This document shows positions 54,609 to 64,000 of a stretch of 64,000 nt of DNA, piece by piece. This DNA is from Hydra vulgaris (Eukaryota; Cnidaria; Hydrozoa; Anthoathecata; Hydridae): assembly GCF_038396675.1 (NCBI RefSeq), contig NC_088921.1, forward strand, positions 29,226,001 to 29,290,000, read 5' to 3'. A program made the translations under genes and the position numbers. Under the pieces are notes generated by a model. That model ran no database searches and was not told the DNA's origin. It saw only the letters and a list, made by a program, of their open reading frames with translations. The stretch's first letter is position 1, and the number at the start of each line of letters is the position of its first letter.

Positions 54609-54659
54609 AAACGTGACTAGCTGATTGACCGATACCAAGCCAATCAGCTAGTCACGTTT
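54609..54659. repeat. Perfect 19 bp hairpin
   Basis: AAACGTGACTAGCTGATTG, a 13 nt loop, then its exact reverse complement ending in a T run. Confidence 0.95.
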
Positions 54660-54689
54660 TTTAAAAAAGTTTTTATTTTGAAATTTCCA

Positions 54690-54905
54690 GCGGCCGTATT
54701 CTCATCTCTCCGTTAAGCTTAATGGAGCGATAGTCAAAAATTTCTTTTAAATTACATTAATAAAAAATTTATTTAAAATTATAATTTTTTAAACATGTTT
54801 TTTTTTTGGTATAAGTTTTATTTTAACGAATTTATATAAATTTTCGTTATTTCTTTACTTAGAAATATTGTAATGAAATTTCAGAGATGAGAATACGGCT
54901 GCAGT
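54690..54905. mobile_element. Small inverted-repeat element (MITE-like), ~215 bp
   Basis: The left end CAGCGGCCGTATTCTCATCT and the right end, read inward, CTGCAGCCGTATTCTCATCT are nearly identical inverted repeats. The left end is followed by a CTCCGTTAAGCTTAATGGAG hairpin, also present near 19360. The interior is AT-rich and non-coding. No clear target duplication. Confidence 0.7.
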
Positions 54906-55946
54906 GCTATTGCAGATTAGTGTTGCTGTTTTGTTTTTAAGTAGTTTGAATTTAGATATAAATTAAAAGAATATTTGATAATAAAAAAACGATTTATTTT
55001 TGACTGACAGTAACAAGTGTGGTAGCTAAACTTTTCAAATTAGTTGAAGTTTATAACTACTTTGATCCAATGAAAAACTCAAAATTAAATACAAAATTTT
55101 TACGAAGGTAGTTTAATAAGCTAATGGACAAAATATAGATTTAAATGGAAGTAAGAGCTCTATAGTTTATATTGATATCACAGTGTTAAAAATATTTTCA
55201 TATTCATATTTTAATTTGTAATTTAGTAAGCATTTATCTCCAAGATCTTGTTTTTCGTCCATTTTTGTTTCCCTTGTAAACAGCAGCAAATATAGAGTGA
55301 ACTACCCTGGCAGAGACTTTAAAGAAACCAAACCCGAGACTGCTATATAATAAATATAAAAATTATTATATTAACAATATTGTAAAATACAAAATTTACT
55401 TGAAAATATCTCAAGACAGTTTATAGGTAAAAAAAAGAGAAATTTTTGCTAATTATATCACTTTAAAACTTTTCAGTTTCAAAAATATCTACACATTCAT
55501 GTCCTTTATAATAAACTTGTCACATCGAAATCGTTTAACAACTGTAGGAAAAAAAAAAAGTCCCCGTTGTTATGATTTCTAAATGACTTATAAATATAGT
55601 TTTTTAGCGCATACGTATGACTTAAAAAACGCAAATTTTTAAGGCAAAATTATGTTGAAACAAATTGAATTAGTAGATGAACAATTTTAAAGGTTCGTGC
55701 GCACGCCTCATTTAAAAAACCACAAAAGATTTTATTTAAAAAATAATTGGATATATTTTCAACAAGTTGGAGAATTTTCAACGACAGCCACGTCAAGAGT
55801 TTTCAACATAAATAAAATCCGTGATCAAAGAAAGCGAGGCTGTTCTCTTTATAACAGATTGCGCAATATTTACAAACCGAATTCTGCAACAGGATTAAAC
55901 AATGATAAACCCCACATCTTTGGAATTTATTGATTTCATAAGAAAA
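54906..55946. other. Region 3' of the BET gene
   Basis: Should include the BET 3' UTR near 55900-55946. A minus-strand open stretch at about 55240-55345 (SSLGFGFFKVSARVVHSIFA, then KGNKNGRKTRSWR and a stop) looks coding and could be a terminal exon or part of a repeat; unassigned. A plus-strand open frame at 55697-55933 has no known motif and overlaps the BET 3' end. Confidence 0.35.
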
Positions 55947-58608
55947 TTATAACGTTGCTTCAAAGTCTCCCATAATGTCGCTTTGTAATGTCATATCAAT
56001 AGTGCCAGCAAGCTATACGAAATAGAATAAAACTGCAAAATGAAATAACTAAATTTAATATACTAAAACTGCGGGGAAAAAAAATAATTTATCTACCGCT
56101 TGTCTTTTTCTTCGCTCTTGTTCTTTCATTCTTTCTAACTCTCTCTTTTTTTGGTCATTCTCCTCTTGTTGTCGTCTAGCGCGCTCTAAAGCTTCCTCTT
56201 CTTCCTTCTCTCTCTTTTTTTCTTCAATCAAGCGCAGCCTATCTATTTCTTCGCGTTCTTTTTGACGTTTTAACTGCTCCTCTACCATTTTAGCCGCTTT
56301 TTCCTAAAAAATTATATCTAATTAACTTCAAGGATAAACTAGAAAAATGCTATGCACCACAAATAAAACATGAACCACACACTTTATCTTCTTTATCTTT
56401 TGCCAACTTCTGAAATTGCTCGAAACTGGCAGCTTTGTTGGTTTGGTCAAGTTTTGTAGCATTCTTAACTGAATTAAAAGGTGTACCCCAAGAACTAACA
56501 TGTTTTAAAGTACCGCCATTTTTAGAATTTTCAGTGGATACCACAGTTTTTAATAATTCTAAAAAAATTTAAGAAAATATCGTTACTGCTACGTATTAAA
56601 CTATTTAAAAAAGCTTGAATAAAAACTTTTTAAATAATATTCAATAACATGTCACTAATTTTTTATTACAGCGTTGCATCTTGCTTTTGCATCTATTTAA
56701 AATCAAGTAAATCAGATTTTTGTAACGTTGCATACGCAAATTGTTTTAACTATTCTGGATTTAACAACACTTATTGATTTGTTTTTCTCAGCAGGGTTGT
56801 TAATAGGACGTGAAAACTATGTGAACAGCAGAAAAATAAAATATGTTTTTATTTGGGTCTGTTTTGGCCCATGAATAACTATCTAAACCTTTTTTCACTT
56901 TGAATAGCGCCGAGCACCGAGCACCTTTTACTTAAAAAAAATTAAAGTTTGCAATAAGTGCTTACCAGGTTTTGATTTTGGCATAGTTTTTGAAAGCAAG
57001 CTATCATCAATAATGCCAAAAGATATTTTCGAAGAATCGTTAGAACCAACAGTCGATAAGCTAGAAGTAGGCGTAGAAACAGGAGTTTTATTTGTTATTT
57101 TAGGTGTTGTATCAGAAAATTGAGTTTTTAAACCTCCAACAAGTAAATTATTAGAAGTAGGTTGTAACATTGAACTAGTAGTAGGTTTCGTTACAGTTTT
57201 TACTACATTCGAATTGTTTTGAGGTAAAATTAGAGTTTTTGGCGTATTTTGTGAGATTGCTTGTAGTGGAGCGGGTCTCGATGGAATATTAACAAATGAA
57301 TTACTAGTGACAGCAGCAGTCGTTTTAGGAGATACCATAACTGCTAAAAAAAAAAAAAATCTTGTTTTAGGAAATAACCGCTAAAAAAAAAATAAAAACG
57401 TATCTTATCTTTTAATATTTAAAAAATGAAACAAATTAAAAAAAAATTGATAATTAAAGCCATAAACAATGATAAGATCAATTAGGTATAAAACAATAGT
57501 ATAATCAATTAGGTATAAAATAATGATAAGATAAATTAGGTATAAAACAATGGTATAATCAATTAGGCTTATGCACTGTCTTGGACATATTTATTTGATT
57601 ACTTATATTTAACGCAAATATCACAAAAATATTTTCCGGTCACCAATTTTGGAAATATTTTAATCATTTGCTTGTTTCTCAGCTTCAAATAGTTTTTAAC
57701 ATATAAATAACTTTCCTTCTTTCATCAAGATTAAAAAGACCACAGAATTAAGGTATGGTTATATGTTGCTGACTCTAAAAATGAGTGATCAACTGTCATG
57801 GAATAATCAACAAGACTTTAAAAAACTAAATCGCTAGTATGTTGAGTCTCCAAATTGAATCCAGTTCCTTAAACACTTAACTAAAACTAAACAAAATAAA
57901 ATCTGTTGAAATCAATTTTCAACACCAAAACATCCTAAAGCTTAAATCTCCTGTAATTAATGACCCAAAAAATTTTTATTATTATATTTAGGATATTTAA
58001 AAATGAAAGAAAAACGGACACTCTATAATTTGAGATCAAAGATTCTGCCATCTTACCAGGTGGTTTATCAGAATCCTTCAGATCTTCCATTACATTACCA
58101 ATACTTTTATGCTTGAGCTACAGAAAAATAACATAAAATAACTTTAACAACTTATGTATAAAAATATATCAATACATAATATAATAAATTTATAAAATAC
58201 AAACTAAAGAAATTCTTTTAAAAAAAACTATGAAAAAATGTACTTATTATTTTCTTTAAAAAATGAAAGAATTTAAATTTTATTTAATTGACTAATACTT
58301 TTTATATGAAATAATATTTAAAATTTTTATACAATTTTGCTACTTTTGAGGTCCGTTTTTTTGATAATATTAGACTTGATGTTAAAGATCTTGTGTTTAG
58401 TAAATGACGGGATTTGATATTTGACTGGGGCTGGGTTTGATAAAATATAGCCGGGGCCAGGTTTGTGACTGGATCTGCATAAACATACATCCTAAAGTAC
58501 ATTTTTTCTTCAAAATTTATGTTTGTATATATATGCATTTATAAACACCATTATGATTAACATGATCATGATCATCATCATCGTCATCATTATTGTCATC
58601 ATTATTGT

Positions 58609-58700
<92 letters not shown>

Positions 58701-61700
58701 GACTTTAGCCTTCCTCTTTTATGCTGTTTTTCTTATCATGGGCAACGTTCAAACAAGCTATCATCTCTATTACAATAAACCAATACTCATTCTTACTTGG
58801 CTTCTTATTCAAAAAGTAGCGACCTTTTACTGTATCTGTCCCTATTTATTATATACTGGCATAAATATATGCCAGAATTTAATAAATAGTAAATGTAAGT
58901 ATAAAATTATAATAATTAAAGAATTATAAAACTATTTCTAGCCCCGGCTATCAACCCCTGCTAAATCTTATAATTTTTGCCGGGGCTTGATTTGCAAAAA
59001 TTCTCATTTTTAGCCAGGGCCCCAGTTACATATTACTTGTGTTACCTTTTTTTTATTCAGAAATTTTTTTAATCCAGTATTATTTTATTATATAGAACAT
59101 GTTTATGAATTCCAATATAGCATTTTTTTTTAATTGTTACTTTTTGAACCACCCTATTATATATATATTTCAGGTATTGTAATAAAAAATATTTTAAATT
59201 ATCACATTATTAATAAAAACATTAAAATAAAGTAAAAACAACATAAACAAGCATGAAAAATTATTTTCAAGCACAATTTTATGTGAGTTTAAAACAAAAA
59301 CATACTTCTTGGGGTTTTTTAACATGTGGTTTTTTTAACTTTTCTCCATCTAAAAACAAGAAAATATTTAGATAAAATTTTAACTTATAAGTATTAATCA
59401 AAAGGAGCAATAAATATTTAAAACAAAAAACTTACCATTATTTTCAGAATCAGAACTACTATCAGAGCTGGAGCCACTACTAGAATCTGAACTTGAACTG
59501 CTTGAACTCCCACTCGAAGTACTGCTCTCGGATAAGCGTGATGTTTTAGGCTCAGTAGACACTACATCTAAATTAAATATATAGTATATTTTACAATAAT
59601 AACAATAGCTGAAGTACTCATGCCCAACACTTTCAGCTAAAGTTTTATTTATATGATGTGCTGACCTTAGATGTACTACAAAGCACATATACATGTATAA
59701 CTTGTACACAGATGGTGTGTTTAGTACAACTACTTTTGCTTACCTTTAGATTTAGGTTTACTTTTGGGTGTAACAGCTTGAAGTTTACCGCTAACATCCT
59801 GAAAAGATGTTTTTTAGTTAATTTTTTTTTTCAATTTTATTTCTTGCAAAAAAAAAAAGTGTAAATATACATACTTGAAGTCGTTTTTCTAATTCTTCTT
59901 TTTTTTTCGCTTGCAATGCACCTCGATCTTCTGCAGATTTAGGTTTTTTAATAGGAGTTGTTTTCTTTTTTTTAACGCAAGAGTTTACATATTTCTCAAG
60001 CTCACGAAGAGTCGCAGGCTTTAATGTTTCAAAGTCTATTTCAATTTCATCAGGATTATTTCCTTTCAAACTTGGCTCTTTTGACTGAATAATATGAACA
60101 ACTTTACCAAGTTTATCTCCTACAAATGTTAGATTTTAGTTTTAAATGTTTACACATGACTATGTATCATATGCATTTAAAATATAAATACTTATATTAA
60201 TATAAACATACTTAAACATTTTTTCACTATTCAGCTATTTTATTACAAAAATCAGTATGCAATACAAACAATTACACTAAAAGTATCTAGTCTAACTATA
60301 ATCGCTGTTGTAATGGATATATTAGTAGAAACCAACTAGGACTTGGGTCAAAGTTAAATCAAGTTTATTTATTCCAAACCCAAAGCAGTTGAAACCATAG
60401 CACTTTTTTAGTGGTAAATTTCAACTTACTAAACTGATTTAAAAGTAAAAAATTATTTGAAAATTTTCAAAATGTATACAATTATTTAAATACAAATAAA
60501 ATTTAAATACCCGATTAATTACGCAGGTCAACAAAAAAAAAAAATTTTTTTTAAGTTGTAAAGATATTTAGGTTCAAATCTTAAGTATTTAGGGTAAAGT
60601 CCCTAATATTGTCAAAAAAAAAAGTTATTCAAAAGTATGTCAACCTGGGTCTCAAAAGAAGCGTATTTTCATAGAGATTTTAGAAAACATATTTTTCCTT
60701 AAAATTTATTGACAAAAAAGTTATGTGAAAAATGCTAAAGACTCTTAAAAAAAAGTCAACAGAATGTTATTCACCAAAAATACACAAAATACTTATTTTT
60801 ATTACAAATGAATAACATTTTTGAAATCTTTATGAAAATACGCTTCTTTTGAGACCCAGGTTGACATACTTTTGAATAACTTTTTTTTCGACAATATTAG
60901 GGACTTTACCCTAAATACTTAAGATTTGAACCTAAATATCTTTACAACTTGACCTGATGGTAAAAAAAGAGTTGCATATTTGAAATCAAAATGAGAAATG
61001 CTATACAAAAAACAAATTGTTTGCTCGGCACCAGAAAAAAAAAATTTTTTGTTGACCTGTGTTATTAAATAATACTATTAAATTGTAAAATCTATTAATA
61101 CTGTAATTTTTTAATACTATTATTTTGTAAAATAAATGTAAAATTTGAGCAAAATAGAAAAAATTTATAGTATTATATAATAAAATTAGTAAAAAAGTGC
61201 TAGTTTTCCTATAATAAGAATTCACTAGCAAATAATAGCAAGCGTGAATCCAGTGGTAAGTGTTATGCAGATAAATTATTTAAAGTGTTTATATGAAATT
61301 AGAAAAAAAAAGGATTCTAATTTTTAGACTTTTTTAGAAATTTGGTGTCATCTTGATACTATTAATCTAAGTAAGTTGGGCTCTATTAAAAGGTAGATAG
61401 ATAGAAAAAAAAACGTTTAAAAACATAATATTGTAGTTTGTTAAAGAGAATAATGCGTGTTCAAGTGCATCAAAAGTCAACAAACATTTAACACAAAAAG
61501 GTTGTTGTCAAGAGCTTGTCAAACCTCACCTGAAATTTCTATCAAGCCATGAGTTTGTTATAATCTAGTACTTGTAAATTTATTTCTTAATCAATATAAG
61601 AAAATAATTGACCAATTTTCAGAGTGGACTACGTTTTATAAATTGATTTATAGATGATATTTTTTTTATTTTTCATGGGTCTCCAAAGAAACTAACACAA

Positions 61701-64000
61701 GTTTATAAATTTATGAATGCCATCTACCCCACAACCAAATTTACTTTTATTAATTCTACCAACTCTAATAATTTTATGGACCTAACAATTATCATAAAGC
61801 TAGATGGACAGTTAGAATTATACAAAAAGGCAACTGATACAACAGCCACTATTTATTACAACTCACTCCCCCCCATCCTCCCCAGCAACTTAGTATATAG
61901 CCTTGCATTAAGATATAATAAGATTATATCAAACAACTACAACCTAATAAAAGAGCTGAAGCAACTAGCATAAATATTAGTTATACAAGGCTACTAATTA
62001 TTAGTTATATGAGGCTACCCTATTCAATCAATTAACAAAAGTTTTAAAAAAGCACTGCAATAGTAATACATAATTATAGAGACATTTAGTACTTTTAAAG
62101 GCATTTCTCTAAAACAATAAAGAGTTTGTGGAACATTGTTTTTTCAAACAGTTTACATAAAAAAGAGAATTCTAAAATTTGAGAACCCCAAAAGAAATTT
62201 TTGCGTATAGAAATTACTTAGGCTACTTTAAAAGCTTCTAAATAATACAATTTTAAAAATAATTTAATTACTTTAGTACACAGAGCTTTGAAAAACATGC
62301 GAAGAACCAATTTAAGAAAAAGTCCAGGGAGTTAAAATCAGGACAAAGAAATCTATTGTTTTTAGGAATATTTTTTATGTGCTCACTTTTGGTTGACAGA
62401 TCAATCAAAAGAGAATAAGTATTAAACATTTTAAAAACCTGCAAAAAATACCTTTTTAAAATTATTAGCAATAGTATGATTTAAGATTATATTTTCATCA
62501 ATAGAAAGAAATTTATAGGACATTTTTTTTAAAAAAAAGGCTAAAATACTAAATTTGTTATGATTTGATAAAGGTGCAGAGGAGGGGGTTGGGATATTCA
62601 ACTTTGTGACGCAAAATTTTTTTTTTCAAGTTTCAAATCTAGAAAAACTATTGATTAAAAGAGTGCCTAGCCTAATTCATAAGCCCTCAGTTGATGTATG
62701 TACACTCAACTGTGGTTATGGCAATTTAACTTAGATTAGTTTGACATTTTAAATTGACCTAAATTTTATTGGAATTAACTTTTTAAATTGACTTTAATTT
62801 TAGTAAATTAATGTAGACTTTATCTGTCAATGATATAAACAAAACATCATCAATGAAAATATAATTAATAATAATATAATTATTAAATAAAATAACATAA
62901 TAATTATTTAAACAACAATAATAGTACATATGCAACCTGCACCGTGACACAAACTTAGAGGTTATTTAAATTATGTATTTATCAAAAATTATCTTTGGTA
63001 GTTGTTAGTATGTTGTTAGTATGTTAGTTTTAGTATGTCTGTTTAGTCACTATTAATTTATACAACTTTATATTGAACTATAGGAGTGCAAAAAAGAATG
63101 TATGCACACTCCACTTTCTCCATACTTATTTAAGTCAGTCAATGTATGTAACTACACTGCAACAACGGCCATATCAGTCAATTTATGTATGCATCCATTA
63201 TTATTGTGAGAAACTTTAAAAAAATATAAATAATAAATAAATATAGTTATAATTAACAATAATAGTTAAAACATAAAACTACTTAAAGTACAACAAAATA
63301 TTTTTTACAAAATAAAATATTTCAACATTTAAATAGTTTTTTTGTGGGCTTATTATTTGTATGCGCGTACAAACAATGACTTTCAAAGTAATATCAAATA
63401 ATAATTAAAATTTATATAAAATATTAAAATGCATTCATTAGATAACTAAAAGCAGCTCAGAAAATTAAAGATATCGTATTTAAAACAACAACAAAAAATT
63501 TGGGGGAAGGGGGAGGGGTACAAACTTGTTGTGTAGTTGTTACTAGGGTGGAAAGGGGAAGGGAAAGGGGTCTGAAAATGTCAAAAATTGCATGACATTA
63601 TTTATAGACAACCCCCTAAACAAACTAAAATTTAAATTAACCTTGTTAACTTGTATGAAACTTCTGCTCATTATTATATATTATAGTTTGAGTAAACAAT
63701 TTTACAAAAAGAAAAAAAAGATCTCAGGAATTAAATTTAAAACAATTTTTTAAGATTTGAGATCACTTTATGATCAAATAAAAAATTTGTACTTTTCCTC
63801 TAAAATAAACAGAAAAAATACAGTTAATCAACATTAAATCTTTATTTTAACAAACCCTTCCATAACCTCATTAAAAATTAAGCCCAAGTCAGTCACTACA
63901 TAATATTAAATGCTTTATCAGGCTTAACTAATATACCTGGCAGCTTATTAATATCAAGGCTTAATTGTCGCTTCTCATCATAAGTCATCGCTCGGATTTC
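55947..64000 (-). CDS. BET-family bromodomain protein, C-terminal half (NET domain to stop)
   Basis: Ten exons: 64000(partial)-63937, 60119-59875, 59798-59744, 59567-59436, 59349-59306, 58117-58057, 57340-56966, 56558-56383, 56303-56097, 56012-55947 (TAA 55949-55947); 1425 nt, 474 residues, all phases agreeing. The NET (ET) domain spans the first two exons ([18 protein letters not shown], then [20 protein letters not shown]). LEKRLQDVSG and a Ser/Asp-rich acidic tract (exon 59567-59436) follow, as in BRD2/3/4. A Ser/Thr/Pro/Asn linker, a [15 protein letters not shown] segment and a Glu/Arg/Lys coiled coil come next. The last residues, [19 protein letters not shown], resemble the C-terminal P-TEFb-interacting motif of BRD4/BRDT. 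The two bromodomains should lie beyond 64000. BET proteins read acetylated histones and recruit P-TEFb. A possible AATAAA (complement of 55926-55931) sits just after the stop. The first intron in view is 3.8 kb. Confidence 0.95.
58400..58480. repeat. GGGGC-rich repeat end
   Basis: TAGTAAATGACGGGATTTG and GCCGGGGCCAGGTTTG resemble the MITE terminus at 28701 (TAGTAAACGACCGGGGC...). A second GC-rich end at 58940-59035 is inverted relative to it, so 58400-59035 may be one larger related element that encloses the (ATC)n repeat. Confidence 0.5.
58560..58700. repeat. (ATC)n trinucleotide microsatellite
   Basis: ATC/CAT repeats, imperfect to about 58610 and pure to 58700, in a BET intron. Confidence 0.97.
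58940..59035. repeat. GC-rich repeat end, related to 35795
   Basis: TAGCCCCGGCTATCAACCCC, TGCCGGGGCTTGATTTGC and TAGCCAGGGCCCCAGTTAC; the last is the complement-like match to GTGACTGGGGCCCTGG at 35800. Confidence 0.5.
60519..61064. mobile_element. 546 bp foldback element flanked by TTAA
   Basis: The ends TTACGCAGGTCAACAAAA and, read inward, TAACACAGGTCAACAAAA are flanked by TTAA on both sides (60515-60518, 61065-61068). Inside, arms of ~120 bp at about 60557-60685 and 60832-60955 are almost perfect inverted repeats (for example CAACCTGGGTCTCAAAAGAA against TTCTTTTGAGACCCAGGTTG). TTAA duplications are typical of piggyBac- and Kolobok-type elements. Non-coding; it sits in the BET intron between the two NET-domain exons. 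Confidence 0.75.
61069..61629. other. BET intron sequence
   Basis: AT-rich; nothing recognised. Confidence 0.4.
61630..61975 (+). pseudogene. Penelope-like reverse transcriptase fragment
   Basis: The plus strand reads [38 protein letters not shown] and, from the Met at 61713, [62 protein letters not shown] with a following KFT...FLDL block is characteristic of Penelope-like RT (YIDDIFxxW) and the motif D region. An in-frame stop before FIDD and the lack of the rest of the protein show a short dead insertion in the BET intron. Confidence 0.7.
61976..63936. other. BET intron, mostly featureless
   Basis: AT-rich. A G-rich segment at 63500-63615 (GGGGGAAGGGGGAGGGG, GGAAGGGAAAGGGGTCTG, then ATAGACAACCCCC) resembles the complement of 16235-16315 and is probably a dispersed repeat. 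Confidence 0.45.

Noticed and set aside
58510..58708. Poly-Met and poly-Ile open frames
   Set aside because: (ATC)n trinucleotide repeat.

Overview
The window looks like animal nuclear DNA from a cnidarian, most likely Hydra. It is very AT-rich and crowded with (TA)n microsatellites and transposable elements of many superfamilies. It carries three spliced host genes with small phase-consistent exons and GT/AG junctions. The species call is inference from composition, repeat content and gene structure; I could not run a search.

All three host genes lie on the minus strand. (1) 17153 down to 28 and beyond: the first four coding exons of a membrane protein with one EGF-like module followed by transmembrane segments resembling the THH1/TOM1/TOM3-GPR137 family; its second intron is about 12.5 kb. 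(2) 34284 down to 21541: nearly all of a Pellino E3 ubiquitin ligase (FHA-like domain plus C-terminal RING-like region), in eight exons; only the short N-terminal exon was not found, and the last intron is about 8.3 kb. (3) 64000 down to 55947: the 3' half of a BET-family gene (BRD2/3/4/BRDT, fs(1)h) in ten exons: NET domain, Ser/Asp-rich tract, linker, charged coiled coil and a C-terminal P-TEFb-interaction-like motif. Its bromodomains would lie beyond the right edge.

The rest is intron or intergenic DNA filled with mobile elements, mostly decayed. From left to right: an uncharacterised multi-copy Cys-rich gene remnant (1.1-2.4 kb), a MITE copy (4.6-4.9), a tRNA-derived SINE next to a LINE fragment (5.7-6.35), a foldback (7.3-7.4), a coiled-coil transposase-like remnant (10-12.2), a hairpin-unit minisatellite (12.4-12.6), a 2.4 kb DNA transposon with terminal and subterminal repeats (13.2-15.6), LINE fragments (15.7-16.1, 24.2-25.1), two related hAT-like transposase copies (25.3-27.1 plus, 46.9-48.5 minus), a Tc1/mariner copy (27.36-28.65), a 396 bp MITE with a perfect 8 bp target duplication (28.70-29.10), foldbacks (31.6-32.2, 60.5-61.1), a gag fragment with LTR-like ends (34.4-37.6), a LINE split by a 3.8 kb DNA transposon (40.3-46.7), a RAG1/Transib-like transposon (49.37-52.16) and a Penelope-like RT fragment (61.6-62.0).

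The most striking element is the one at 49374-52164. Both ends begin with the heptamer CACAGTG, it is flanked by a perfect 5 bp duplication (CAATG), and it encodes a decayed protein that aligns by eye with the RAG1 core. One end also has an A-rich nonamer-like block 24 bp from the heptamer, resembling a recombination signal sequence.
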